NCBI GenBank assembly: GCA_001281695.1
Contig: LJIE01000001.1
Location: 2,060,586 to 2,124,585, forward strand
Direction: 5' to 3'
DNA: 64,000 nucleotides
DNA from: a bacterium 336/3
GTDB lineage: Bacteria > Bacteroidota > Bacteroidia > Cytophagales > Thermonemataceae
The position numbers and the translations under genes are program-made. The notes beneath the pieces are model-generated. The model did not search any database and was not told where the DNA came from. It saw only the letters and a list, made by a program, of their open reading frames with translations. Shown piece after piece: positions 1 through 8,250 of the stretch. Position 1 is the stretch's first letter. Every line of letters begins with the position of its first letter.

Positions 1-483
1 AATTTCAAATGGCTGAATCAGTGAACGAATAATGGCAATACGCTGACGCTCCCCATACGAAAGTGTGTGGGCTGGTTTGTGAAGCACATGTGATACACCT
101 AAAAGTTCAGCATGTTGTTTTAACTCATCATCTTTATTTTCAGGGTACAGGCTTGCTTTTACAAGTAAATTTTCCCATGCTGTAAGCTCCAGAAATAACC
201 TTAAATCCTGAAAAACAATAGAGAGTTGTTTCTGCCTAATCACAGCCCATTCATCTACAGAAATACTTTTTGTATCTTTGCCATTGAGTTTTACATGACC
301 AGTAAAATCGCTTCTTAATCCATAAATAATATGCAAAAAAGAAGATTTTCCCTTACCTGACGGTGAATAAACCTGATAACTTTTATGTGGTTGAAGTTCT
401 AAATGGGTTTGCCACACCTCCGATTTGGGATTGGCAACTCCATGTAAAGGTTCAGGTACTACATTTTCAAAATGAATGAGCAT
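1..483 (-). CDS. ABC transporter ATP-binding protein, C-terminus cut by window edge
   Basis: The reverse strand is open from an ATG at 483 to the left edge of the window, giving 161 codons with no stop. It reads as an ABC ATPase. The Walker A loop lies at residues 40-48 (SPSGKGKSS, with Ser replacing the usual first Gly), the Q-loop Gln is near residue 92 in VFQD, and the signature LSYGE is at 141-145. Walker B and the H-loop lie beyond the edge. The compact form resembles LolD/MacB-type exporter ATPases, but the partner permease is not visible, so the substrate is unknown. The domain call is firm; the transported substrate cannot be inferred. Confidence 0.9.
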   Translation of the reverse strand, partial: MLIHFENVVPEPLHGVANPKSEVWQTHLELQPHKSYQVYSPSGKGKSSFLHIIYGLRSDFTGHVKLNGKDTKSISVDEWAVIRQKQLSIVFQDLRLFLELTAWENLLVKASLYPENKDDELKQHAELLGVSHVLHKPAHTLSYGERQRIAIIRSLIQPFEI

Positions 484-688
484 AAGCTGGTAAAATCAAT
501 AAAAAATTTAACTTTGTATGTTAGTAATAAACAACTATTACAAATATCTTGCCTATAAGCCAAAATAGTTTTCGGATAAAAAGCGTTTTACAAATAAACT
601 TAAATTTTACTGAAAATAAGAAACAAGCCCACAAAAAAAGTTGTTAAGTTAGTAATCAAAAAAAAGTTTTAAATCAATAAGAAATCAC

Positions 689-931
689 ATGAAAATTCCA
701 GCTATCAAAGAATTAGTAGAAAACCAGCCTTTAGAAACACTTAGAATGGCTGAAGAGGCTCTAATCAATGAAGAAACACCCCAAATAGCTATCAAAGGAG
801 ATGATGAAGGAGAGCAACTCACTCATACCATCGCAGCCATCTGGATTATTGAAAAAATGCAAGAGGAGCAATTAGAGTTTAAAGATGCTCTACGTAAATA
901 TACCGAAATGGTACGTGGTTGTATCAATTAA
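689..931 (+). CDS. Small conserved acidic protein, DUF6952-like
   Basis: This 80-residue protein has no signal peptide or membrane segment. It is rich in Glu and predicted helical, and ends in an amphipathic stretch (KDALRKYTEMVRGCIN). Length and the pattern of an N-terminal IPAIKELVE helix with a C-terminal KxALxxYxxxVxG segment recall the small DUF6952 proteins of Bacteroidota, whose function is unknown. It stands alone ahead of the TerD cluster with 124 nt between them. The gene looks real because it is compact and intergenic on both sides. The family assignment is from memory and moderate. Confidence 0.6.
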   Translation: MKIPAIKELVENQPLETLRMAEEALINEETPQIAIKGDDEGEQLTHTIAAIWIIEKMQEEQLEFKDALRKYTEMVRGCIN

Positions 932-1055
932 TACAAACTATTTCGTGATATTCAAATAAATTTATACATTAACACTTAAAAAATTTGCAAAAATTACGAA
1001 AAAGCCTTTTTTTGTGGAATATTTTAAGCAATAATACTTATAACACTATTTTATT

Positions 1056-1616
1056 ATGTCCATAGAACTCTCTAAAGGAGCAAGATTAAATCTAAGTAAA
1101 AAAGAGCCAAGTCTTAAAAAAATAATGATTGGTTTGGGGTGGGACTTAAGACCAGGCAATGTTGTAGATTTGGATGCTTCCGTTTTTATGATTGGCAACA
1201 ATGGGAAAATTCCTGCTGATGAGTACTTTGTCTTTTATAATAATCTTAAATCACCTGATGGAGCAATACAACACACAGGCGATAATCGTACTGGAGTAGG
1301 AGATGATGATGATGAGATGATTTTGGCTAATCTTCCAGCTATCAATACCAATATCAAAGAACTGATTTTTGTTGTTAGTATCCATGAAGCTCAAGAAAGA
1401 AAACAACATTTTGGATTGCTTAATAATGCTTATATACGCCTTGTAGATGTAGAAACTAGCAGAGAAATTGTACGTTTCAAACTCGATGAAGCCAATATGA
1501 ACTTTACAGATATGGAATTTGGCAGACTAAAACTAGAAGAAGATGGCTGGCATTTTGTAGCTACAGGTGTTGGTTCGGGTAAAGGCTTACAAGGCTACGT
1601 AGATATATACGCTTAA
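1056..1616 (+). CDS. TerD-domain protein 1
   Basis: This is a single 186-residue TerD (tellurium-resistance/stress) domain protein. The hallmarks are GLGWD at residues 27-30, LDASVFM near 39-45, YNNLKSPDG at 61-69 and the acidic calcium-binding stretch HTGDNRTG followed by GDDDDE at 73-87. TerD proteins are cytoplasmic calcium-binding proteins linked to tellurite tolerance, envelope stress and phage inhibition; the biochemical role is not settled. It is the most divergent of three copies here and is first in a same-strand run (gaps 68, 42 and 34 nt) that includes a nuclease-like gene. No TerC membrane protein or TerB lies in the window. Confidence 0.92.
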   Translation: MSIELSKGARLNLSKKEPSLKKIMIGLGWDLRPGNVVDLDASVFMIGNNGKIPADEYFVFYNNLKSPDGAIQHTGDNRTGVGDDDDEMILANLPAINTNIKELIFVVSIHEAQERKQHFGLLNNAYIRLVDVETSREIVRFKLDEANMNFTDMEFGRLKLEEDGWHFVATGVGSGKGLQGYVDIYA

Positions 1617-1684
1617 AATTAATAGACTACCAAAATATTCAAACCAAATAATTCTTAATTCATCACTCAAAAATCATCATTTAT

Positions 1685-2245
1685 ATGGCTATTTCTCTAA
1701 AAAAAGGCAATACTTTTAATTTGACTAAAAAAGAACCTACACTTAAAAAAATATTGATAGGCTTAGGTTGGGATGTAAAACCTGGTAATTCTTTAGACCT
1801 CGATTCATCTGTTTTTATGTTGAATGCTTCTGGAAAGCTACCTGAAGATGGTTATTTTGTTTTTTATAATAACTTAAACTCTCCTGATGGCTCTATCAAG
1901 CATACAGGTGATAACCGTACAGGTGCAGGAGACGAAGATGATGAAATGATTTTAGCTAATTTGGATGCTATTGGTGCTAATATCCAAGAAATTTTAATTA
2001 CGGTATCTATCCATGATGCAGAGGCTCGCCGTCATAATTTCGGGATGCTTGCAGATGCTTATATTCGTATTTTGGATGTAGAAACTAAAAGAGAAATCTT
2101 ACGCTACGACTTGGATGCTGAATACCCTACCAACACAGATGTAGAATTTGGCAGATTGCGTAAAGAAAACAACGAATGGATATTTATAGCATCAGGTATT
2201 GGAGCAAATAAAGGCTTACAAGGTTATGTAGATGCTTATGCTTAA
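1685..2245 (+). CDS. TerD-domain protein 2
   Basis: This second 186-residue TerD protein carries the full acidic motif (HTGDNRTG then GDEDDE, residues about 73-87) and the C-terminal GLQGYVDAYA. It is much closer to TerD protein 3 than to protein 1. A 33-bp stretch at 2153-2185 is identical to 3861-3893, so the two are recent duplicates that now flank the nuclease-like gene. It is 68 nt downstream of copy 1 and 42 nt upstream of the nuclease gene, consistent with one operon. The family role is calcium-binding stress protection; the specific task is unknown. Confidence 0.92.
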   Translation: MAISLKKGNTFNLTKKEPTLKKILIGLGWDVKPGNSLDLDSSVFMLNASGKLPEDGYFVFYNNLNSPDGSIKHTGDNRTGAGDEDDEMILANLDAIGANIQEILITVSIHDAEARRHNFGMLADAYIRILDVETKREILRYDLDAEYPTNTDVEFGRLRKENNEWIFIASGIGANKGLQGYVDAYA

Positions 2246-2287
2246 TAGATTTACAGATTGAACACACCACTTAAATAATATAAATTT

Positions 2288-3358
2288 ATGGATTTCAAAG
2301 ATGAAATAAAGGCTCTTGGAGACCGAATTTTAAGCCTTAAAGAACAAGTATCCACAGAAGAAGCTACTAAAACGGCTTTTATTCTACCTTTTCTACAAAA
2401 GCTGGGCTATGATGTTTTTAACCCATTAGAGATAACAGCAGAATTGGTGGCTGATATTGGTATAAAAAAAGGTGAAAAAGTGGATTATGCTATTTTAAAA
2501 GATGGTAAACCAAGTGTTATTATTGAGTGTAAAAGTTGGAAAGAAAAACTGGATGTTCATACAACCCAATTACACAGATATTTTCATGTAACTGAAGCCC
2601 GATTTGGAGTTTTAACAAATGGAATAATATATAAATTCTACACAGATTTAGAAGCTCCAAATAAAATGGATGAGAATCCATTTTTAGAAATAGATATAAC
2701 AAGTTTTACAGAGCTTCAAGTGAATGAACTTAAAAAGTTTCATAAATCTTATTTTAATTTAGAAGAGATTTTGACAAGTGCAAGTGATTTAAAATATACA
2801 AATCAGTTGAAAAACCTTCTAAAAAAAGAAATGGTAGAATCTTCTGCTGATTTTGTTAAATTTTTTACAAAACAAATATATTCAGGTGTTGTTACTCAAA
2901 AAGTAATAGACCAATTCACAAGTATTGTAAAAAAAACATTCCAACAGATTATTAGTGAAACAGTTAATTTAAGATTAAATCAAGCTGTAATAAAAGAAAC
3001 AGAGACATTACAAATAGCAGAAATACCTAAATTAGATGTTCAACAAAATGGAGATGATGAAGCCTCCAAAATTATTACAACAGAAGAAGAATTAGAAAGT
3101 TTTTATATTATAAAAGCTATACTTAGAGTTAAAATAGACTCAAACCGAATTTTTTACAGAGATACACAAAGTTACTTTGGTATTCTATTAGACAACAATA
3201 ATAGAAAACCTATTTGTAGGTTGCATCTTAATGGTTCAAAAAAATATTTAAGTTTGTTTGATGGGGAGGGACGTTCAGAAAGAAAAATAGAAATACGTAC
3301 AATTGATGATGTATATCAATATGCTGAAATTCTAATAACAACGGCTTTATCCTATTAA
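2288..3358 (+). CDS. PD-(D/E)XK nuclease-like protein (COG4748 / HsdR-N type)
   Basis: This 356-residue protein begins with a domain like the N-terminus of type I restriction R subunits and COG4748 proteins. The catalytic core is visible as GEKVDYAIL (Asp66) followed by IIECK (Glu80 and Lys82), after a FLQKLGYDVF segment. A THTTQL-like helix and VLTNGIIYKFYTDL complete the fold. There is no helicase or specificity domain, so it is not a complete restriction system. The C-terminal third (about 255-356) is a separate small domain. It sits between two near-identical TerD genes on the same strand, which suggests a shared defence or stress role. This is inference, since no activity can be read from sequence alone. 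Confidence 0.8.
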   Translation: MDFKDEIKALGDRILSLKEQVSTEEATKTAFILPFLQKLGYDVFNPLEITAELVADIGIKKGEKVDYAILKDGKPSVIIECKSWKEKLDVHTTQLHRYFHVTEARFGVLTNGIIYKFYTDLEAPNKMDENPFLEIDITSFTELQVNELKKFHKSYFNLEEILTSASDLKYTNQLKNLLKKEMVESSADFVKFFTKQIYSGVVTQKVIDQFTSIVKKTFQQIISETVNLRLNQAVIKETETLQIAEIPKLDVQQNGDDEASKIITTEEELESFYIIKAILRVKIDSNRIFYRDTQSYFGILLDNNNRKPICRLHLNGSKKYLSLFDGEGRSERKIEIRTIDDVYQYAEILITTALSY

Positions 3359-3392
3359 TATAAAACGTTTAAACACATAATTATTATAAAAT

Positions 3393-3953
3393 ATGGCTAT
3401 TACACTCAAAAAAGGCAACACTTTCAATCTTACAAAAAAAGAACCTACGCTTAAAAAAATTATGATTGGTTTGGGTTGGGAAGTAAAACAAGGCAATGCG
3501 TTGGATTTAGATGCTTCTATTTTCATGATTAATAGCAAAGGGAAATTGCCTCAAGATGAATATTTCATTTTTTATAACAACCTTCAATCACCTGATGGGG
3601 CAGTTAAACACACAGGCGATAACCGTACAGGTGCAGGAGATGATGATGATGAAATGGTTCTTGCCAATTTGGATACTATTAGCTCAAATGTTGCAGAAAT
3701 CCTGATAATTGTAAGTATCCATGATGCAGAGACTCGCCGTCACAACTTTGGAATGCTTTCAGATGCGTATATTCGTATTTTGGATATGGAAACAAAAAGA
3801 GAAATTTTACGTTATGATTTAGATGCAGAATACCCTACCAATACAGATATCGAGTTTGGTAGATTGCGTAAAGAAAACAACGAATGGATATTTGTAGCAT
3901 CAGGAATAGGTGGAAATAAAGGTTTACAAGGTTATGTAGATACATACGCTTAG
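3393..3953 (+). CDS. TerD-domain protein 3
   Basis: This third 186-residue TerD protein is nearly the same as TerD protein 2 along its length, including the last 20 residues, and has an intact HTGDNRTG / GDDDDE acidic site. It starts 34 nt after the nuclease-like gene and is probably cotranscribed with it. The identical 33-bp block near its 3' end (3861-3893) marks a recent tandem duplication. It differs from copy 2 mainly in surface positions. The function is as for the family: calcium-binding stress protein, mechanism unsettled. Confidence 0.92.
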   Translation: MAITLKKGNTFNLTKKEPTLKKIMIGLGWEVKQGNALDLDASIFMINSKGKLPQDEYFIFYNNLQSPDGAVKHTGDNRTGAGDDDDEMVLANLDTISSNVAEILIIVSIHDAETRRHNFGMLSDAYIRILDMETKREILRYDLDAEYPTNTDIEFGRLRKENNEWIFVASGIGGNKGLQGYVDTYA

Positions 3954-3995
3954 GTGTTTTTACCAAATAATACCTAAGCTAAAAAGATGTTTGGC

Positions 3996-4040
3996 AATAT
4001 TTTTGTTTGAAAAAAGACAAACTTTTAAAACAAAAATATT
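3996..4040. repeat. 13-bp perfect inverted repeat between TerD3 and the HNH gene
   Basis: AATATTTTTGTTT at 3996-4008 is the exact complement of 4028-4040, with a 19-nt spacer. Each arm contains TATTTTTG, a match to the Bacteroidota -7 consensus TAnnTTTG, in divergent orientation (3998-4005 on plus, 4038-4031 on minus). It could be a promoter/operator for the HNH gene or a weak terminator of the TerD operon. I see no good -33 box. Confidence 0.5.
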
Positions 4041-4067
4041 ATATTGCAAAAAACCATTCATACAGTT

Positions 4068-4592
4068 ATGGGTAAGGTACTTATACTTAATCAAGATTAC
4101 TCAGCTTTGACAATTTGTAGTATCCAAAAAGCATTTATTTTGGTATATCTCAATAAAGCTGATATCATTTCGGAGTCTTCGCAGGGAATACAAACGATAA
4201 CACGTACATTTCCAAGACCTACGATTATTCGTTTGCATAAATATGTAAATCTTCCTTACAAAGGAGTAATATTGAGCAGACAGAACATTTTTAAACGTGA
4301 CAATCACCAATGTCAATATTGTGGAGCTACAACAGATCTCACACTTGACCACGTATTGCCTCGTTCTCGTGCAGGTAAGTCCTCTTGGACAAATCTTGTT
4401 ACAGCTTGTAAGGCTTGTAATTCTAAAAAAGGAGATCTTACTCCAGAAGAAGCAGAAATGCCACTTCCTCGTAAACCTTTCAAACCTTCTTTTATTATGT
4501 TCTTGAGAGATTTCTCTGGAAAAATAGAAAAAGATTGGGAAACCTATTTGGGTAAAAAAAGTAAGGAAACCGAAGAAGTTTATAAAGACTAA
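4068..4592 (+). CDS. HNH endonuclease family protein
   Basis: This is a 174-residue protein with a zinc-binding HNH fold. CQYC is at residues 82-85, LDHVLPRS (Asp94-His95) follows, then an NLVTACKACNSKKG block with CxxC at 114-117 and Asn118. The N-terminus MGKVLILNQDYSAL matches the conserved start of this Bacteroidota/cyanobacterial HNH family, so I take the ATG at 4068 rather than an in-frame TTG 24 nt upstream. The role in the cell is not established; these are chromosomal and usually solitary. It ends directly in a strong hairpin shared with the convergent gene. Confidence 0.9.
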   Translation: MGKVLILNQDYSALTICSIQKAFILVYLNKADIISESSQGIQTITRTFPRPTIIRLHKYVNLPYKGVILSRQNIFKRDNHQCQYCGATTDLTLDHVLPRSRAGKSSWTNLVTACKACNSKKGDLTPEEAEMPLPRKPFKPSFIMFLRDFSGKIEKDWETYLGKKSKETEEVYKD

Positions 4593-4625
4593 AAAGCCTG
4601 ATGAGTGTGTATCATCAGGCTTTTT
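4591..4625. terminator. Bidirectional terminator
   Basis: A 14-bp perfect stem (4591-4604 with 4612-4625) has a 7-nt loop and A/T runs on both sides. It lies between the convergent HNH gene and the TIGR03032-like gene and can serve both. Confidence 0.9.
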
Positions 4626-4628
4626 ATT

Positions 4629-5747
4629 TTAATTGGCGTATGTAAAATTTACATTACCATCTGTATCTTTGGGAGTATTTTCAGGAATATCTTTCAGTGC
4701 CCAAAAAGTTTCGGTAGGGGTTACAATGCTATAATGGTGATCATCTTTATCCATGCTTGCCATACCTGGTCTGCGGATATTTGGTAGAACTTGTACCGAA
4801 TAAATCTCTTCGACACTGGTTTCGTATTTAATATAACCCACAATACTTCTTTGTGGTAAATACATAATGGCTATACCGGCAAATACTGATTCTTTGGAGA
4901 TGGGTAGATCTTGGAAAGTTTTGCTTGTTGTACGTAATTTAGAAAGACCTATAAATGCGTAGTCTTCATAGATGCTCAAACCTCTCACAAAACCAGGGAA
5001 TTTATACAAAGCTTCTTTTTTTCCTGACTGTGGGTCTATTTCTATAATTTCTCCAGTAGCAGATTGTAAAACCAATACTTTCCCATTGTAAATTTTGGGT
5101 GTATGAGGCATTCCTAATTCATTAGCAATAATTTCATTAGAATCTACATCTATCAAAACGCCACCTTTTACTTTGTTTTCACGCCACTTCATAGGCTCAT
5201 CTGTTGTACCCAAAGCTGTTACATATTTGGGTTTTCCATTTTCCATAGCCAAACCATTGAGGTGGCAACGGTCACCAGGCTCTAATTTAGAAATGAATTT
5301 AGGTTGCCAACGAGGTTCAAAACTATAATGGTCATTGATGAGTGAAAGACAAGAAAACTGTGTATTAACAGCCCACAGACCTTCTGTACCCCATTCTAAA
5401 TCATGCAAATCTAAGATACCTGTATAATAAGAAGCCCTAGGAACATACAGAGTTTCATAAATATTGGGTTTGGCTGGATAACGAGGAGCAAGGCTTTTAT
5501 CATGTCCATACACAATCACACTATTTTCTGTGGCAATAGCTAGATAATGATCTTTCAAAGCTATTCCCATTGCTTTCTTGAAATTCCTTGGTAACTGAAC
5601 AAGATTCTCTTGGTTTACTGAACTCAGGAAAATCATTTTACCTGCTTGGTAAGTACTTAATATAACAGAGGCATTGAGTTGCCACAAAAATTCAGGAATA
5701 TTGGGAGAATGGGTACAAGTAAAAGGAGGGTGGGGTTTATTTGACAT
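4629..5747 (-). CDS. TIGR03032-like (DUF4915) beta-propeller protein
   Basis: This cytoplasmic-looking protein of about 372 residues has no signal peptide. The opening FTCTHSPNIPEFLWQLNASV followed by STYQAGK is the typical start of TIGR03032 family proteins. Later blocks such as HDLEWGTEGLWAVNT, CHLNGLAM and GEIIEID look like propeller blades. The role is unknown. Members elsewhere often lie near tetratricopeptide or glycosyltransferase genes, but here it is solitary. The start is set at the ATG at 5747; a TTG two codons upstream is less likely. It is convergent with the HNH gene across a shared terminator. Confidence 0.75.
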   Translation of the reverse strand: MSNKPHPPFTCTHSPNIPEFLWQLNASVILSTYQAGKMIFLSSVNQENLVQLPRNFKKAMGIALKDHYLAIATENSVIVYGHDKSLAPRYPAKPNIYETLYVPRASYYTGILDLHDLEWGTEGLWAVNTQFSCLSLINDHYSFEPRWQPKFISKLEPGDRCHLNGLAMENGKPKYVTALGTTDEPMKWRENKVKGGVLIDVDSNEIIANELGMPHTPKIYNGKVLVLQSATGEIIEIDPQSGKKEALYKFPGFVRGLSIYEDYAFIGLSKLRTTSKTFQDLPISKESVFAGIAIMYLPQRSIVGYIKYETSVEEIYSVQVLPNIRRPGMASMDKDDHHYSIVTPTETFWALKDIPENTPKDTDGNVNFTYAN

Positions 5748-5823
5748 AAGCAATATGATTTATAAATTATAAGTTGTGAGTAAAACTTGTTTAATATTTT
5801 CAACTAAAATTATTCTTGAGAAA

Positions 5824-5864
5824 AAAAAGGATGAAAGAACAAAGAAATGTCAATCATCCTTTTT
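5824..5864 (-). terminator. Terminator of rimO
   Basis: An 11-bp perfect stem (5824-5834 with 5854-5864) with a 19-nt loop lies 36 nt past the rimO stop. It is followed by a T run when read on the minus strand. Confidence 0.7.
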
Positions 5865-5899
5865 CTATATTCTTTTTTCAAAAAATAAATAATAATAGC

Positions 5900-7219
5900 T
5901 TATTGAGCAACCAAATCGCCAAATAAATCAAATTCCTGTGCTTCTTTGACTTTCACTTGAGCAAAATCTCCAATACGCAAATAAGTGTTTTTATCAGCTT
6001 TTACCAAAACCTCATTATCTACTTCAGGAGAGTCAAACTCTGTTCTACCAATAAAATAACCACCTTCTTTTCTATCAAAAAGCACTTTATAAGTTTTACC
6101 TATTTTCTGTTGATTAAGCTCAAAAGAAATATCTTGTTGCAATGCCATGATTTCAGAGATTCTTTCTTGCTTGATTTCATCTGAAATATCATCAGGCATG
6201 GAGAATGAATGAGTATTTTCTTCATGAGAATATGTAAATACACCCAATCTATCGAAACGCATTTTCTCCACAAAATCGTACATTTCTTCAAAGTGATTTT
6301 CAGTTTCATGTGGATGTCCTACAATCAGAGTGGTACGAAGAGCAATATCAGGCACTTTCTGGCGAATTTTGTCAATCAATTCCTCCGTTTTGGGTCTTGT
6401 GATACCTCTACGCATGTGTTTCAGTATTTCCGTTGAGCCATGTTGCAAAGGCATATCCAAATAGTTACAGATATTACTTTTATTTTTAATTACATCCAAA
6501 ATTTCTAATGGAAAGCCCGCAGGATAGGCATACTGCAAACGAATCCAGTCTATACCTTCAACATCAGAAAGGCGTTCTAACAAATCGGCTAAAGTACGTT
6601 TGTTATTGATATCCAGACCATAATAAGTTAAATCCTGAGCAATTAAAATGAGCTCTTTTGTCCCTTTCTTAGCAAAATTATGAGCTTGTTCTACAAGTTG
6701 CTCCACTGGTCTGGAAACATGCTTTCCACGCATGAGTGGGATAGCACAAAACGAACAAGGGCGATCACAACCTTCCGAAATTTTGAGATAAGCATAATGA
6801 GCAGGCGTAGTAAGCAAACGTTCACCTACAAGCTCATGTTTATAATCAGCTTTAAGAGTTTTAAGAATACGAGGTAATTCATTTGTTCCAAAAAAAGCAT
6901 CTACTTGTGGAATTTCTTTTTCCAAATCATCTTTATAACGATGTGATAAACAGCCTGTAACATATAATTTATCAATCAAGCCCGACTCTTTGGCATCTGC
7001 ATATTGCAAAATGGTATCAATGGATTCTTGTTTGGCATTGTCTATAAAACCACAAGTATTGATGATGATGATGCCAGCATCATCTTTTTTGGATTCGTGG
7101 CTTACGTCAAATTTATTGGCTTTGAGTTGTGTGAAAAGTTCTTCTGAGTCCACCAAATTCTTGGCACATCCCAACGTAACAATATTCACTTTATTTTTTT
7201 TGATGGTTTTGGTCTTCAT
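5900..7219 (-). CDS. rimO: Ribosomal protein S12 methylthiotransferase RimO
   Basis: This is a 439-residue radical-SAM enzyme that adds a methylthio group to the conserved aspartate of ribosomal protein S12. The N-terminal MTTase domain has its three cluster cysteines at 18, 56 (NTCGF) and 90 (TGCLSHRY). The radical-SAM motif CxxxCxxC is at 151, 155 and 158 (GCDRPCSFCAIP), and a C-terminal TRAM-like domain covers about 375-439. Length and the SEGCDRPCSFC context favour RimO over MiaB. The gene is monocistronic, with its own promoter and terminator. The call is firm. Confidence 0.95.
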   Translation of the reverse strand: MKTKTIKKNKVNIVTLGCAKNLVDSEELFTQLKANKFDVSHESKKDDAGIIIINTCGFIDNAKQESIDTILQYADAKESGLIDKLYVTGCLSHRYKDDLEKEIPQVDAFFGTNELPRILKTLKADYKHELVGERLLTTPAHYAYLKISEGCDRPCSFCAIPLMRGKHVSRPVEQLVEQAHNFAKKGTKELILIAQDLTYYGLDINNKRTLADLLERLSDVEGIDWIRLQYAYPAGFPLEILDVIKNKSNICNYLDMPLQHGSTEILKHMRRGITRPKTEELIDKIRQKVPDIALRTTLIVGHPHETENHFEEMYDFVEKMRFDRLGVFTYSHEENTHSFSMPDDISDEIKQERISEIMALQQDISFELNQQKIGKTYKVLFDRKEGGYFIGRTEFDSPEVDNEVLVKADKNTYLRIGDFAQVKVKEAQEFDLFGDLVAQ

Positions 7220-7239
7220 ACAAGCAAAAGAAAATTTTG

Positions 7240-7272
7240 CAAATTTAGTAAAATAACCCCAAAAAGCACAAA
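7240..7272 (-). promoter_or_regulatory. Predicted rimO promoter
   Basis: On the minus strand a TTTG (7272-7269) is followed after 21 nt by TAAATTTG (7247-7240), matching the Bacteroidota consensus TTTG-N19-21-TAnnTTTG. The start codon at 7219 is 20 nt further on. The -33 box abuts the terminator of the upstream gene. Confidence 0.65.
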
Positions 7273-7298
7273 AGGCTTGAAATTAATTTCAAGCCTTT
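7271..7298 (-). terminator. Terminator after the outer-membrane protein gene
   Basis: A 28-bp perfect palindrome (7271-7298) without a free loop lies 19 nt beyond the stop at 7318. It separates this gene from rimO transcription. Confidence 0.75.
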
Positions 7299-7317
7299 GA
7301 ATATGAGTTTAAAAAAA

Positions 7318-8148
7318 TTATCTTTTTTTAATAGGAGTTATGAAGCCAAATGTGACATTTTCTTGTAAAAAGAAGAAATTCTGTTTTGCTCTATCGCCTA
7401 AATTTTTGTTGCGTGTAATAATATCTGGCATGTCTATCCAACCACCCTTCAAATTTGTTTGAATAAATACTTTTTTGAAAAATACAAAATTTAAGCCTAA
7501 TCTTGGAGCTATTCCAAAGCCTGCCAAATGAAACTCATCATTCCTTGGATGGTTAAACAATTTAGCATTTGTTTTAGGAACCAATGCCCCTATAGACAAT
7601 CCAGCCATAGCTTCTACTTGGAAATGCCTTTTTGGAGATGCATACAAATTAGTGGTATAGGCTCCTTCTATGCTTACATAATTTAATCCATCTGTATGCT
7701 CAAAAGTCAAAAAGTCTTCTGTAAGAGTTGTAGGCTGATTGTTATAAACAGTCTTATAAGGATTCCCTACTTCATTGATATAACCATCAATATTAGCAAC
7801 TTGGTTTTGTTGCATTACATACTTCATGTGATCTATATTTAATGAAATACTAATATTATCATTAATATAATAACCTGTTGTAAAATTATATTGAGGGATA
7901 GAGAGTTTGACTAAACTAAAATATGTTTCCCAACTAAACTTAGTGGGAGCATCTTTTGCCACACTATTTTTTATTGTAAAATCATAGTCTTTTCCAATAA
8001 AGTGTAAATTACTTTTGGTAAATTCGGCTCTATTATAACCCCAATTAAATACTAAATTCCCTTTTCTACTAAAATTCGGCTTTGTATTTTGTGCAAATGT
8101 GATAAATCCAAAAATACAAAAGAGTAAAGTTATATATATAAATCTCAT
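7318..8148 (-). CDS. Exported outer-membrane beta-barrel-like protein
   Basis: This 276-residue protein has a signal peptide (residues 1-19, ending FITFAQ). Alternating hydrophobic/polar strands with aromatic residues follow (GYYINDNISISLNID, LGLNFVFFKKVFIQTNLKGG, a final NVTFGFITPIKK), as in small outer-membrane barrels. No named family is recognised. It has its own terminator, and a REP-like hairpin lies upstream, between it and glmS. The function is unknown; location in the outer membrane is inferred from the signal peptide and strand pattern. Confidence 0.7.
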   Translation of the reverse strand: MRFIYITLLFCIFGFITFAQNTKPNFSRKGNLVFNWGYNRAEFTKSNLHFIGKDYDFTIKNSVAKDAPTKFSWETYFSLVKLSIPQYNFTTGYYINDNISISLNIDHMKYVMQQNQVANIDGYINEVGNPYKTVYNNQPTTLTEDFLTFEHTDGLNYVSIEGAYTTNLYASPKRHFQVEAMAGLSIGALVPKTNAKLFNHPRNDEFHLAGFGIAPRLGLNFVFFKKVFIQTNLKGGWIDMPDIITRNKNLGDRAKQNFFFLQENVTFGFITPIKKR

Positions 8149-8171
8149 AAAAATGATTTAAAAAGAAAAAC

Positions 8172-8220
8172 CTTATAGGTTTTAAGCAATTTTGATTATC
8201 AATTGTTTAAAACCTATAAG
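8172..8220. repeat. REP-like intergenic hairpin, copy 1
   Basis: CTTATAGGTTTTAA at 8172-8185 is perfectly complementary to 8207-8220. The loop contains TGATTATCAA (8193-8202). A related element at 50976-51055 shares the ACCTTATAGGTTT arm and the same loop core. This copy lies between glmS (stop at 8251) and the gene starting at 8148, so it can also act as the glmS terminator. Confidence 0.75.
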
Positions 8221-8250
8221 ATTTTCATGTAAAAAAAATCTTGTTATTTA

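Noticed and set aside
1056-3953. TerD cluster as a transposon
   Set aside because: No transposase, terminal inverted repeats or target-site duplication; duplication of the TerD gene explains the similarity.
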